A stretch of 64,000 nucleotides of DNA from Bacillota bacterium (GCA_023455425.1 JAEYCM010000001.1:80945-144944), one strand, 5' to 3'; numbered from the stretch's first letter, positions 17,564 to 25,849 are shown. Program-made: numbers and translations. Notes: generated from the letters alone by a model not told the origin.

Positions 17564-17663
17564 GCCCCGAAAACTCGGGATAAAAGCCCAATGACTGCGG
17601 CAGGTAGCCGATTTTGGAACGATACTTCCGCTGTAAGATAACTTTTACCGCATTGGTATCCAA
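17530..17663 (-). pseudogene. ABC transporter ATP-binding protein fragment
   Basis: The minus-strand frame reads KYRSKIGYLPQSLGFYPEFS followed by GLDYLRYVAALK, the Q-loop region and following helix of an ABC ATPase (bacitracin/antibiotic-efflux type). The Walker A part upstream and the signature/Walker B part downstream are both missing. It is bounded on one side by the stop of the cysteine-rich protein and on the other by the surface protein sequence. It marks a recombination junction, not a gene. Confidence 0.72.
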
Positions 17664-18236
17664 TCAGGAAAGAATTTCAAATGTGAACACACATGGTTTT
17701 TCGCCGTTGGTATTTAGTGGTGATGAGACGATCTCTTTCAGCCTGAGCTTCATGCCAAGTGCGTTTTGGTAGTGGTATAAAAAATGTCCCGCACAGCATC
17801 CGCAATAGGTAGGGGATACGGAGAATGGCTGTTTTAGCTTTTTGATTGCGCCACAGGAGCAGGTGGTCTTTCCGATATGTACACCATTTTGATAGCCCGA
17901 CAACGTAATGGTAATTGTACCGTCCTCATTAAGCTCAGGCTGCATCATATTCTCAATCGTAGAGAGCAGCGCAAGCTTTTCCGCAAGGGGCTTATCCCTG
18001 TGCTGCTTGCCGAATGCCTTACAATCCTTATCCCGTTTTCCGCCCTTGCAGCAGCCCTGTTTCTCCATGACCGACAAGCATTGATCGCGCGAGAGCAACG
18101 CATCCATCTGGTCGACTGCCGCAATAACCGGTCGCGGATCATTGCCGTTGGCATCGGTGAAATCGATCTGCGAGATGATCTCGTCAGGTATCTGTTCCGC
18201 AAGCATGGTTTGTTTCATTTTCTTGAGTGCCGGCAT
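17664..18236 (-). CDS. Cysteine-rich protein, paralogue B (DUF6144-like)
   Basis: A 190-residue protein. The ATG at 18236 (MPALKKMKQ) has GGAGGGG 9 nt upstream and is preferred over a GTG three codons earlier that would sit on top of the ribosome site. Cysteines cluster at GCCKGGKRDKDCKAFGK, TTCSCGAIKK and TYCGCCAGHFLYHYQ. The last two motifs recur in the upstream gene, so the two are tandem paralogues of about 200 residues. The pattern suggests metal binding; the known family has no assigned function. It directly follows its paralogue with a few nucleotides' overlap or gap. Confidence 0.75.
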   Translation of the reverse strand: MPALKKMKQTMLAEQIPDEIISQIDFTDANGNDPRPVIAAVDQMDALLSRDQCLSVMEKQGCCKGGKRDKDCKAFGKQHRDKPLAEKLALLSTIENMMQPELNEDGTITITLSGYQNGVHIGKTTCSCGAIKKLKQPFSVSPTYCGCCAGHFLYHYQNALGMKLRLKEIVSSPLNTNGEKPCVFTFEILS

Positions 18237-18241
18237 ATGTT

Positions 18242-18868
18242 TCACCCCTCCTTATCCGTATACCATGTGGAAAAGATACAATCCTCACCGCCAGTGGCAT
18301 GGGTTTCGACGATCTCCATGTGGCACGCTTTTTCAGGAAATACGAATTGATAAATACTAAATAGTGCACCCTGGCAGCAATAACACCATGTCGTCGAGGT
18401 AGGTCGCTCCCAACCACCCTTGACAACAAGGCATCCGCATCCGTTCCTTTCCCCTAAATAGGTTGTAAACTTCCCATCAGCATATTCCACTTTAGCACCA
18501 ATCCGGGGACGGCCGCTTAAGAACGCCGCGACAGCCTGCATATATTCCTCCTCATCTGGATGCGCTTGCCGGATTTGAGGAAAGTGTTTCTTGTTGTACA
18601 GGGAGTATTTGTTAGCCTTCACGCAAGAGCATCCCTGCCGAACCTGCACGATCTGCTCTTTGTCAAGTGAGCGCTCTAAACAACTGGACACCTGCGCAGC
18701 CCATACCGCGCGCTCCGGCGGTGCTTCCTCTCCTGAGGGCGCGGGGATGTCCATCAGGATTTCAGCACTCTTCTCTTTGCCAACACACCCCTCGAGCTGC
18801 TCGCATATGGATGCATGATGCTTTTTCATGTCACCCAATAGTTCCATCATTTTGGACACATCTTTCAC
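18242..18868 (-). CDS. Cysteine-rich protein, paralogue A (DUF6144-like)
   Basis: A 208-residue protein starting with GTG (MKDVSKMMELL). It shares layout with the next gene: GCSCVKANKYSLYNKKHF, NGCGCLVVKGG and TWCYCCQGALFSIYQF, where the final CYCCQG-F-YQ matches CGCCAGHF-YHYQ of paralogue B. The N-terminus (DMKKHHASICEQLEG) is helical. The double presence of CxC and CxCC patterns suggests a metal- or cofactor-binding fold. No enzymatic role is known to me. The pair is flanked by a GNAT gene upstream and gene remnants downstream, in an accessory region. Confidence 0.76.
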   Translation of the reverse strand: MKDVSKMMELLGDMKKHHASICEQLEGCVGKEKSAEILMDIPAPSGEEAPPERAVWAAQVSSCLERSLDKEQIVQVRQGCSCVKANKYSLYNKKHFPQIRQAHPDEEEYMQAVAAFLSGRPRIGAKVEYADGKFTTYLGERNGCGCLVVKGGWERPTSTTWCYCCQGALFSIYQFVFPEKACHMEIVETHATGGEDCIFSTWYTDKEG

Positions 18869-18880
18869 CTCATCTTTCTG

Positions 18881-19393
18881 TCATTGTATGTTGACTGTAC
18901 CGGCCTTGCCGGTTAAGGCTCCGGCGGTTAATTCAAGCGCCATACACCACTGCGCCTTATGGGTCTTGTCCGCGATATGAAAAATTCCGAACTCATAAGT
19001 CGGCATAAATCCGAACCGATGATAAAAGTCCGGCTCTCCACAGAGGAATACGGCTCCATAACCCATTTCTTTTGCGATCCGAAACCCTTCCCTCATCATC
19101 GCACGAGCAATCCCTTTGCGGAAATGATCCGGGTGAACGCTGATGGGTGATAGCAGAAGCTCCGTATAGCTGCAATCCGGCGCGGTAATCTCTGTTTTAT
19201 ACAGTACGATTTGTCCAACCAGCTTCCCAGCATCGTTCTGTGCAACCAACGACAACTCGGGGATAAAGGTATCCTTTTTACGGACTTCGTTCAGATAATC
19301 CCATTCTCCTTCATTGGTGGATGTGGCGAATGATGCTTTGACGAGTTCATATACTTCGCTGTAATCAACGGGCGTTTCTTGCCGAATAATCAT
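18881..19393 (-). CDS. GNAT-family N-acetyltransferase
   Basis: A 170-residue protein beginning MIIRQETPVDYSEVYEL, with GGAGG upstream. The acetyl-CoA-binding signature is clear: LSPISVHPDHFRKGIARAMM (R-x-x-G-x-A form), followed by GYGAVFLCGEPDFYHRFGF. This belongs to the YhbS-like GNAT branch. Substrate unknown. It precedes the two cysteine-rich paralogues on the same strand with a 12-nt gap and could be cotranscribed with them. Confidence 0.88.
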   Translation of the reverse strand: MIIRQETPVDYSEVYELVKASFATSTNEGEWDYLNEVRKKDTFIPELSLVAQNDAGKLVGQIVLYKTEITAPDCSYTELLLSPISVHPDHFRKGIARAMMREGFRIAKEMGYGAVFLCGEPDFYHRFGFMPTYEFGIFHIADKTHKAQWCMALELTAGALTGKAGTVNIQ

Positions 19394-19425
19394 GTGCGCC
19401 TCCTATTTTACTTCTTTCTGCTTAT

Positions 19426-20322
19426 TTAGATATCTCCGGTATTTTTGCCAAACCCATTATTTGGTTTCGCATATCTGAGCAGCTTAAAATTTAACGCTGT
19501 GGCAAAGACCCCGAGAATAATAAACGAGCCGACAAAACCGATTAGCTGTCCGATTGGCAGAATAATGCCCAGCGACGTATGAAAAACGGTTTGAAAAATG
19601 ACGCAAGCCCCAACCCCGGCCAAAAGGGTAAGCATAATGGGAGCAAGCTGATAGCCGATTTTCTTTCTTTTCAAAAGCATGATGCCACTGAATAACGCCG
19701 AAGGGAAGATGATGGCTAAATCAATCACAAAGGTCGGCTCAGTTGTGTAGATCTCAAGGGTTTCCATGGTCTCCATGCTTCCTGTGAGGACAGCGGGCAC
19801 GATAGATGTCAACCATACCAAAACCGAGCAGGCGCTGACGATTAAGAATATGCCGGTTCCCTTAAAGCTCCTGTCATAAGCTTCCTTCTTATAGGTTTCC
19901 ATACTGAGAAGCTGCCGCGTCGACAGGATGAATGCGAACAGCGCACATCCAAACTGAACCAAATATAAAGGGAAAAGCTGATTGAAGCTGACACCCATAA
20001 TCAGGCAGGTGGACGCGTACAGCATGAGGGAGATAAGCCCGGCGCGCAAAGGGATGGCCCACTTTTTATTCATAAAGCCAAACACCAGGACGAGTAGAAT
20101 AACCCCTGTAAGAATCATGACTACATCCGCGCCCTTGGTCGCGCCGACCTTAAGGAGCGAGTTGTTAGCATATACTCCATCGCCGTAGAGCGTAACCGTT
20201 TGTCCGTACAGATTCTGAACGGTTCTTGCTACTCCGCCATTTGTATAGAAAACACCGATACCCGCGGAGATGATGGATGATAGTGCAGCGAGGATGGTTA
20301 GCCTTCTAATTGCTCTTTCCAT
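19426..20322 (-). CDS. Multi-pass membrane protein of unknown function
   Basis: A 298-residue protein. I place the start at the ATG at 20322 (MERAIRRLTILAA), 17 nt inside the end of the MarR-like gene; the longer open frame only reads through that gene. Hydrophobic segments at roughly 8-28, 62-80, 90-108, 112-130, 155-180, 200-220, 232-250 and 258-280 suggest about eight transmembrane helices. A short soluble loop (YGQTVTLYGDGVYANNSLLK) follows the first helix. I do not recognise the family. Overlap with a MarR-type gene suggests that regulator once controlled it. Confidence 0.72.
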   Translation of the reverse strand: MERAIRRLTILAALSSIISAGIGVFYTNGGVARTVQNLYGQTVTLYGDGVYANNSLLKVGATKGADVVMILTGVILLVLVFGFMNKKWAIPLRAGLISLMLYASTCLIMGVSFNQLFPLYLVQFGCALFAFILSTRQLLSMETYKKEAYDRSFKGTGIFLIVSACSVLVWLTSIVPAVLTGSMETMETLEIYTTEPTFVIDLAIIFPSALFSGIMLLKRKKIGYQLAPIMLTLLAGVGACVIFQTVFHTSLGIILPIGQLIGFVGSFIILGVFATALNFKLLRYAKPNNGFGKNTGDI

Positions 20323-20623
20323 AATGCTTTTCCATCCTTTCGATATTATTAAGGAGTGTCTCCACGGTCTTTGGGGCACCTTCCTGATGATCCTCAGAAA
20401 TGCTCTCAAAAAGCTGTTCCAAAAAGGCATCACCCCTTGGCTTAAACTGATCAAAAAACAGCAAGGTTTTTTCAGTCAGAGCTACGGAAAGATGCCGTCT
20501 ATCCTGCTCGTTTACAGAAAGCTTCACATAGTCTTTTTTTGAGAGAGCATCCAACATGATTCGTACATTCTGCCGGGTAGAATTCACACCTATTTGGTAT
20601 ACATCGCCCTTAGCTGGGCACAC
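20306..20623 (-). pseudogene. MarR-family regulator, truncated at the N-terminus
   Basis: 105 codons remain. The recognition helix and wing are present (NSTRQNVRIMLDALSKKDYV, then DRRHLSVALTEK), followed by a C-terminal dimerisation helix (TVETLLNNIERMEKH). MarR proteins usually have 135-150 residues; the first helices and the start of the HTH are missing, replaced by MCPAKGDVYQIG. The break lies next to the end of an AT-rich VOC gene at 20641, so an insertion of that segment probably cut the gene. The remaining piece is unlikely to bind DNA normally. Confidence 0.6.
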
Positions 20624-20640
20624 AATTGGAATTTGGAAGT

Positions 20641-21045
20641 TTACTCATGTGTGAATCTAAGTAAATACCCATCTGGGTCTTGCACTAAAAATTCCATTTG
20701 ATTTACATTTTTTCCATTTACTTTATAAGCATTGCATATCAATGGACGGTACAAGGGATAATTTACATCTTCCAGCTTATGATAAAGATTTTCTATATCG
20801 CTAACTTCAATCGAAAAATTGATACCTCTTCCAAAAGGATAGTGCAACTCGGCGATATTCCACCCATCATCGTGGAATTGTTCAAGCATTATCTGCGAAC
20901 CTTCAAATGATATAAAAGCAAACTTATTTTCTAATCTCTCATATTCTAATTGAAATCCTAAAATATCAATATAGAATTGTTTTGACTTATTCATATCGCT
21001 TATAGTTATTTCTGGTATTAATCCATTAAATTCCATGTCTATCAC
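20641..21045 (-). CDS. VOC-family (glyoxalase/bleomycin-resistance-like) protein
   Basis: A 134-residue protein with the two beta-alpha-beta-beta-beta modules of the vicinal oxygen chelate fold: PEITISDMNKSKQFYIDILG in the first half and FSIEVSDIENLYHKL, then MEFLVQDPDGYLLRFTH in the second. Candidate metal or ligand residues include His/Glu near LHYPFGRGINF and the final DPDGYLLRF. Base composition is clearly more AT-rich than its neighbours, as is the next cupin gene, suggesting recent transfer. The function could be drug binding, lyase or isomerase activity; not resolved. Confidence 0.85.
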   Translation of the reverse strand: MIDMEFNGLIPEITISDMNKSKQFYIDILGFQLEYERLENKFAFISFEGSQIMLEQFHDDGWNIAELHYPFGRGINFSIEVSDIENLYHKLEDVNYPLYRPLICNAYKVNGKNVNQMEFLVQDPDGYLLRFTHE

Positions 21046-21131
21046 CTCGACAAATTCATATTATTTCGTATAATTTCATAATTGATATAGGGTAGCATAC
21101 GAATACTGTCGTTGCCACCAATACAGGAAAT

Positions 21132-21479
21132 CTATTCTTCATAAGCGTCACCACTGTTTTCTTTATTTAATGTGCCGTCTAATTCTATCATTAAGAATTT
21201 AGTAAGTGTTTTTACAACAGGCCTGTGAACAACCCCTTTAGGCACAATAACCAGCTCGCCTTCATTGAGTTCTGTAAGTCCTTCGCGTGTCTCAATATGA
21301 AAGTTGCCTTCGATTACATAAAACAATTCATCTGAATCACTGTGAGTATGAAAGTCCAAGGTTCTATTTTCAACATTTACTACACTTAATGTATGACCAT
21401 TTAGTTTTCCAATTTTATCGTACACATATAATCTCTCAACTTGATTTACTGCATTTTTGAGATTAACCTTTTTTAGCAT
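21132..21479 (-). CDS. Small cupin protein
   Basis: A 115-residue single-domain cupin. The ATG at 21479 (MLKKVNLKNAV) has GGAGGAG upstream and is preferred over an ATG 13 codons earlier. Cupin motif 1 reads HTHSDSDELFYVIEGNFHIE and motif 2 contains GELVIVPKGVVHRP, giving the His/His/Glu/His metal site. AT-rich like the neighbouring VOC gene, 86 nt away, and probably acquired with it. Substrate unknown; likely a small oxygenase, isomerase or sensing protein. Confidence 0.82.
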   Translation of the reverse strand: MLKKVNLKNAVNQVERLYVYDKIGKLNGHTLSVVNVENRTLDFHTHSDSDELFYVIEGNFHIETREGLTELNEGELVIVPKGVVHRPVVKTLTKFLMIELDGTLNKENSGDAYEE

Positions 21480-21641
21480 TATTACTCCTCCGATATATAA
21501 GATGTTTATTGGATACAATCTTTTAGTTTCCGTTTCATGAAAGAAAGTAATCGTTCCTCCATATAACAGAGGACCAATGTGATTTGCCCTCCCGACCTTT
21601 AAACCACATTATCTGACGAATAAATTCATCACACCATACTT

Positions 21642-22562
21642 CTAATACAGTACCTTCGTATAGGTCCCATGTTCAAAATCCCACGCCATTTTATCTGTGT
21701 TTCTATTTCCGTTGGCATCCAGCCAATCTATTATAAGCACCAGCACCGATTCGGCGGTAAAGTCTTTCGGTGAGAAATGCGCATCGGCATCCACAGGATG
21801 AACCGAATCCGCAAAGTATGACAACTCATGAGACAAGATTCCCAAGCCACTCGTTGGAATGCCGGGCTTTGTGACATAGATAACCACTCTGCTTTCCTCT
21901 TTATTTTTATATCCAATGGCGCAATACCAGTTATCCATTGTCCACAAAGCAGTGAACTCGGTATCAGCCGGGTAGTCATAGGTAATGATGGTCTTTTGAT
22001 TCGTTGTTTCAACCAGTCGAACCGTCACCAGGCTCGCATCATTTTCATGAGGCACACAATCAATCTGCACCGCTCCGTCTGGCGATGCAGTTGAAAACGG
22101 CGTATGGTCATTTTCGACCGTGGGACTGTTCACTGGTAATGCTGGCAAAGAAGCAGCCGTAACATTTTTCCTGCCGTTGGACAGCGCGTTATCAACGGCT
22201 TTTTTGATGACGGTGCTTGAATTGGTAGCGCCGGAAACGGAGTCCACATCAACCTTCTGTTGTGAGACGATTGCGCTTACAATGGTTTCGGCAGCATCGC
22301 CCTTTTGGTGAAGATGCTCCAGTAATACAATATTTGTAATGGCACCATTTTGAACAGCAACCTCTACTTTGGCGTAAATCAGGTCGGCATCGTATTCGCC
22401 GATGTAGGTACCGTTCGGTACAACGGAAGCATTGATATTGTTGTAGGAAATATTGGCGACCTGATCTCTGTACCTTTGAACGGAAATCAGGTAGTTGGCC
22501 ACAAATCCTACTCCAGCAACAATGATTACCAACACTAATATAATCAGAATTTTCTTCCGCAT
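21642..22562 (-). CDS. Membrane-anchored FMN-binding domain protein
   Basis: A 306-residue protein. AGGTGATACC precedes the ATG. An N-terminal membrane anchor (ILIILVLVIIVAGVGFVANYL) is followed by an FMN-binding domain with KVDVDSVSGATNSSTVIKKA; the SGAT motif is where FMN is attached covalently to Thr in the NqrC/RnfG-type family. The C-terminal half (about 165-306) is a separate beta-rich extracytoplasmic domain (RLVETTNQKTIITYDYP, LSHELSYFADSVHPVD) I do not recognise. It probably carries electrons outside the membrane; a nitroreductase and a flavodoxin-like reductase lie just upstream. Confidence 0.85.
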   Translation of the reverse strand: MRKKILIILVLVIIVAGVGFVANYLISVQRYRDQVANISYNNINASVVPNGTYIGEYDADLIYAKVEVAVQNGAITNIVLLEHLHQKGDAAETIVSAIVSQQKVDVDSVSGATNSSTVIKKAVDNALSNGRKNVTAASLPALPVNSPTVENDHTPFSTASPDGAVQIDCVPHENDASLVTVRLVETTNQKTIITYDYPADTEFTALWTMDNWYCAIGYKNKEESRVVIYVTKPGIPTSGLGILSHELSYFADSVHPVDADAHFSPKDFTAESVLVLIIDWLDANGNRNTDKMAWDFEHGTYTKVLY

Positions 22563-22680
22563 GGTATCACCTAAACCTTAATAACTTATTCTTAAACTAC
22601 GCCGATGACAAGCAGTGCCGCATAAATCAGAATCTCCTTCCGCACTGGTGATGATAGTTGCTCCCTTTGGTATATTGGGT

Positions 22681-23289
22681 TCAAGCGTCCCATTGCTCGT
22701 AAAACACGATCTCAGACAGTTCCTTAAGCTGCTTTTCCTGTGGTGTTTCTGCGGCATACCCAACGGGTAAAAGGAAGGTGCAGGCCAAATTCTCCGGCAG
22801 TCGCAAGATCTGGTTTGCCGCTTTGATATCCAGATAACCAATGAAACATGCGCTCAGCCCATGGGCAACCGCCGTGAGAAAGATGTGTTCAGCCGGTATC
22901 ATGGGCGCGGCATTTGCGAATATCGTACTGCATGTCTTGCGGTCCGGGCAGCGGTTCATATAATCGATAAACTTCACGCCGAAGCGCAGCTTGTTCACGA
23001 TAAGCCCAAAATCATCCTCCGGTTGTTCGGCAATGTCCCAACCGATATCGGCGCAGCACGCAAACACCACAGGGGCGTCTGCTATCCACAGCTGCTTTCC
23101 CGCCGCCTCGGCAAGCAGTTGCTTGGTCGCAGCATCCTTGATGACCCCGAACACATGCCCCTGCCCGTTTCCAGGCGACGGTGCCCTTCTGGCGGCCTCG
23201 AGCATTTCCTCGATCCACTCGTCCGGTATGGGTGTGGTCAGAAATTTGCGCGTTGATCGCCGCATATATATGGCTTGCGTCAGTTCCAT
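22681..23289 (-). CDS. Nitroreductase-family FMN oxidoreductase
   Basis: A 202-residue protein from the ATG at 23289 (MELTQAIYMRRSTRKF), with GGAAGGA upstream. RRSTRKF is the standard FMN phosphate-binding start of nitroreductases; RAPSPGNGQGHVFGVI and AHGLSACFIGYLD are the usual core helices. The family uses FMN and NAD(P)H to reduce nitro compounds, flavins or quinones. Several cysteines (CCADIGW, CPDRKTC) are unusual and might hold a metal, but spacing is not ferredoxin-like. It lies 118 nt upstream of the FMN-binding protein on the same strand. Confidence 0.9.
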   Translation of the reverse strand: MELTQAIYMRRSTRKFLTTPIPDEWIEEMLEAARRAPSPGNGQGHVFGVIKDAATKQLLAEAAGKQLWIADAPVVFACCADIGWDIAEQPEDDFGLIVNKLRFGVKFIDYMNRCPDRKTCSTIFANAAPMIPAEHIFLTAVAHGLSACFIGYLDIKAANQILRLPENLACTFLLPVGYAAETPQEKQLKELSEIVFYEQWDA

Positions 23290-23503
23290 AGCGAATCTTC
23301 CTTCCTTTTTGCACAAGCGCATAGATTATGATATCAATTCAATCTTTGCTGGATATCCTCGTCAGTCACAGTCATGAGATGATCCTCTTCTGCGTTTGGT
23401 TTACTAACCCCGCACTGTCAGGGGAATGGCGTTCGCTGACACCTTGGATCTGGCCTGCTGCTCTTCGTCAATGCAACGCGCAAAATACGGCATTATCAAG
23501 GTG

Positions 23504-24301
23504 TTAATGCTTATAGGTGATAGTAAGAGTTTTACTTGTGGCCCTGCCAATCCAGTAGAACAACGCGCCCATCGGCTTCATGAAAAACGGAACGGGGACG
23601 GAGCGATCGTATACGCCGCTTCTCCGGCATTCCTCCGTCCAGTGGAGCCCGTCGCGGGTTTCATATTCCGCGCCCTTCGCATACGCCAAGGACATGCCCC
23701 GGAAAAGATTGTAGGGAATCAAGACCAAGGCGGAGGGATGGCGAGGTTTTCTTGAGGCCAAGTCCCGCTGAAAGCGGCGGACGGTCTTTTGGAGCTGGCC
23801 CGCTGTCTCCGGGCCGATGCGGTAATCATTCCAGCTATATGCGGCGGCCCCAAACGGATAGCAGCGGTTGAACCCGATGCCACGAAGGAAGGATGCAATG
23901 CCCCTTGCCGCTTGCTTTGCGCCAATGCCGCCCGTCGTGGTGAGAACGAGCGCTTTGCTTTGAAAGAAGCGGGGACGGTGCAGCATAAAACACAGGTGGT
24001 CAAACAAGTTTTTCAGCAGCGCGGTTTCGCGCAGGTTGAAGGTAGAAGACAACACTATCACCCCATCCGCCGCTTCGATTTTGCGGATCATTTCGGTGAT
24101 GATTGTGCTATGCGGACATCTCTCATGCCCCAGTCGAAAGCAGGCGCTGCACCCAAGGCAAAAGGGCAGTCCGATTTCCATCAGGTGAACCGTGTCGAAC
24201 TCCGCCGCCGGATCCTCCTTGCGGATGCTCCCCATTGCGGCAAGCGCCAGCCTCCATGTATTCCCCTTGTGGGGACTCCCATTGACGACCAGATATCGCA
24301 T
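23504..24301 (-). CDS. NADPH-dependent FMN reductase / flavodoxin-like NAD(P)H oxidoreductase
   Basis: A 265-residue protein. The ATG at 24301 (MRYLVVNGSPHKGNT) lies 1 nt after the TetR gene's stop, so translation is coupled. NGSPHKGNT is the FMN phosphate loop; CLGCSACFRLGHERCPH and GVIVLSSTFNLRETALLKN follow the pattern of iron-sulfur flavoprotein-like or NAD(P)H oxidoreductases. The C-terminal 80 residues (RDLASRKPRHPSALVLIPYN, then a hydrophobic end) are extra compared with the minimal family and may associate with the membrane. Under control of the adjacent TetR regulator, likely as a response to quinones or other electrophiles (inference). Confidence 0.87.
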   Translation of the reverse strand: MRYLVVNGSPHKGNTWRLALAAMGSIRKEDPAAEFDTVHLMEIGLPFCLGCSACFRLGHERCPHSTIITEMIRKIEAADGVIVLSSTFNLRETALLKNLFDHLCFMLHRPRFFQSKALVLTTTGGIGAKQAARGIASFLRGIGFNRCYPFGAAAYSWNDYRIGPETAGQLQKTVRRFQRDLASRKPRHPSALVLIPYNLFRGMSLAYAKGAEYETRDGLHWTEECRRSGVYDRSVPVPFFMKPMGALFYWIGRATSKTLTITYKH

Positions 24302-24302
24302 G

Positions 24303-24863
24303 TTATCGAAACCTCTCAATCAGATCATCGATAAAGGTATCTCGCTGCGCGTTATCGTCAAAGTCGACGCCAAGCGTTTGGAGTAAGGTGTGCTTTCGTA
24401 AAAACGCCACCTGCATAACTGCAGTAATCATAAAAGAGTTGATCTTATGGGTGCTTTGCATATTCCCGCCGGATAAGCGGTTTCCAAAGCCGTGAACCGT
24501 ACCCATCGTATTGTCCCCTTCTTTGGGTTGCTTTAGGTCCCCCAGGATAGAGATTTTCGACATTTCCGGGTTACCCATTAAAAAATCCATAACTTGTTTG
24601 GCAACGCGCTTGGTGGTTTCAATAGTATCCTCGGCTTCCCCGAGGTTGGGACGAAAAGCGCCGATTACTCCGCTAATAATTCTTTGCACACATTCCTCAA
24701 TCAGGGCTTCTTTCGTGCCAAAATGATGATTGATTAGTCCTAAACCTACGCTTGATTTTTCAGCGATTTTTCGAAGGGTGATGTTCTCTATCAAACCATT
24801 CGACTCCTGAATTAACTCTATTGTTTGTTCAATAATTTTTTCTTTGGATTTTTCCGGTTTCAT
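24303..24863 (-). CDS. TetR/AcrR-family transcriptional regulator
   Basis: A 186-residue protein. The N-terminus has the TetR HTH: KIIEQTIELIQESNGLIENI, then LRKIAEKSSVGLGLINHHFG with the canonical N-H-F-G before TKEALI. The C-terminal domain is divergent, as usual for ligand binding. It is the first gene of a two-gene unit with the flavin reductase. A 31-bp palindrome 43 nt upstream of its start is the likely operator, implying autorepression. Confidence 0.92.
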   Translation of the reverse strand: MKPEKSKEKIIEQTIELIQESNGLIENITLRKIAEKSSVGLGLINHHFGTKEALIEECVQRIISGVIGAFRPNLGEAEDTIETTKRVAKQVMDFLMGNPEMSKISILGDLKQPKEGDNTMGTVHGFGNRLSGGNMQSTHKINSFMITAVMQVAFLRKHTLLQTLGVDFDDNAQRDTFIDDLIERFR

Positions 24864-24905
24864 GAGAGCACCCCTATGGGCTTATTTAGGATGTTACAAA
24901 ATCAG

Positions 24906-24936
24906 CGCTATGATTGAACAATGTTCAACCATAGCG
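24906..24936. promoter_or_regulatory. Long palindromic operator, probably for the TetR regulator
   Basis: A 15+1+15 inverted repeat centred on 24921 with one mismatch: inner half TTGAACA-A-TGTTCAA is perfect, and the arms continue to CGCTATG / CATAGCG. It lies 43-73 nt upstream of the TetR start codon. There is no T-run, so it is not a terminator. Size and position fit a TetR-family dimer site. Confidence 0.72.
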
Positions 24937-25259
24937 TATATTCGTCCATCCTTTTTGTCAAGAGTTTTGTTATGATTATAGATAAGCATGATGGCTATTG
25001 TGATTTCTTCGCTTTCTTCCTGCCGTCTCTTAACTTTCCCGCATCTTTGAGATCGCCATACGACCAAAGCGAAGCACTCAAAAAATACTATCTTCACATA
25101 GCTTCTGAAAACGGTCCTGGAAATATTCCATTTTCTTCCGCTTCTTTTGCGGATATCTAACCGATTTATATCCGAGGGATCAGGGGGGCAATTGTCATAC
25201 AACAACGCATTCAATACAACGGCAGGTCGTTACGGGCTGGAAAGATCAGATCAACAGAG

Positions 25260-25297
25260 CAATGAAAACCCCCAGAATATCTGGAGGTTTTCATTGT
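25260..25297. terminator. Hairpin, probable bidirectional terminator
   Basis: AATGAAAACC...CAGA / TCTG...GGTTTTCATT forms a long stem around ATA. It lies about 30-70 nt past the stop of the cupin gene (minus strand), so it likely ends that transcript. The rest of the 24937-25259 gap shows a weak open frame on the minus strand with no ribosome site or recognisable motif. Confidence 0.55.
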
Positions 25298-25327
25298 AAT
25301 CCGAATTGGAAAACATGCCATCGGTCT

Positions 25328-25849
25328 TTAATGATGCTCCGCAGCATCTGCTATGGCCCGAGTCTGATGAACGGTTCCACGCGGATGTTGAGGCGGAGCA
25401 TAAATGGAGTATAGCTTAATCGGTCTTCTCCCTGTATTAATCAGATTGTGCCATGTTCCAGCAGGTATGATAAACGCACAATCTTTGCCCACGCAGGCTT
25501 GGAAATCCAGTCTGTTCTTTGAATCGCCCATCTTCACAATCCCCCGGCCATCCTCAATGCGGATGAATTGATCCAAGTCCGGATGCATTTCCAAACCGAT
25601 ATCTCCTCCAACGCTGATGCTCATCAAGGTAAGCTGTAAATGGCAACCCGTCCATAGGGCCGTGCGGAAACAATTGTTTTTTATTGTTGCTTTCTCGATA
25701 TTCACAGCAAACGGCTCCGGCCCATAGTCCCTGGTGACCGGATTTGAATAGCATTGGCGACACCTTTGGTTATTCGCATTTCGTTGGTAAGGATTATTCC
25801 GATACAAGCTGTCCCACCCCCTACAAGAATCTCCCTTCATCATATGCAT
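25328..25849 (-). CDS. Cupin protein (double-stranded beta-helix)
   Basis: A 173-residue protein if started at the ATG at 25849 (MHMMKGDSC); two further ATGs follow at once and none has a good ribosome site, so the exact start is uncertain. The conserved body reads DYGPEPFAVNIEKAT, FRTALWTGCHLQLTLMSI, then the cupin motifs DIGLEMHPDLDQFIRIEDG and FIIPAGTWHNLINTG. Cupins of this sort are frequent in Clostridia, where some accompany spore coat genes; the role is unknown. An upstream TATAAT sits at about 25863-25868 on the minus strand, close to the start, suggesting a very short leader. Confidence 0.82.
   Translation of the reverse strand: MHMMKGDSCRGWDSLYRNNPYQRNANNQRCRQCYSNPVTRDYGPEPFAVNIEKATIKNNCFRTALWTGCHLQLTLMSISVGGDIGLEMHPDLDQFIRIEDGRGIVKMGDSKNRLDFQACVGKDCAFIIPAGTWHNLINTGRRPIKLYSIYAPPQHPRGTVHQTRAIADAAEHH

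Noticed and set aside
24894..25214. 106-codon minus-strand frame upstream of the TetR gene
   Set aside because: Covers the palindromic operator, has no ribosome site and no recognisable motif.
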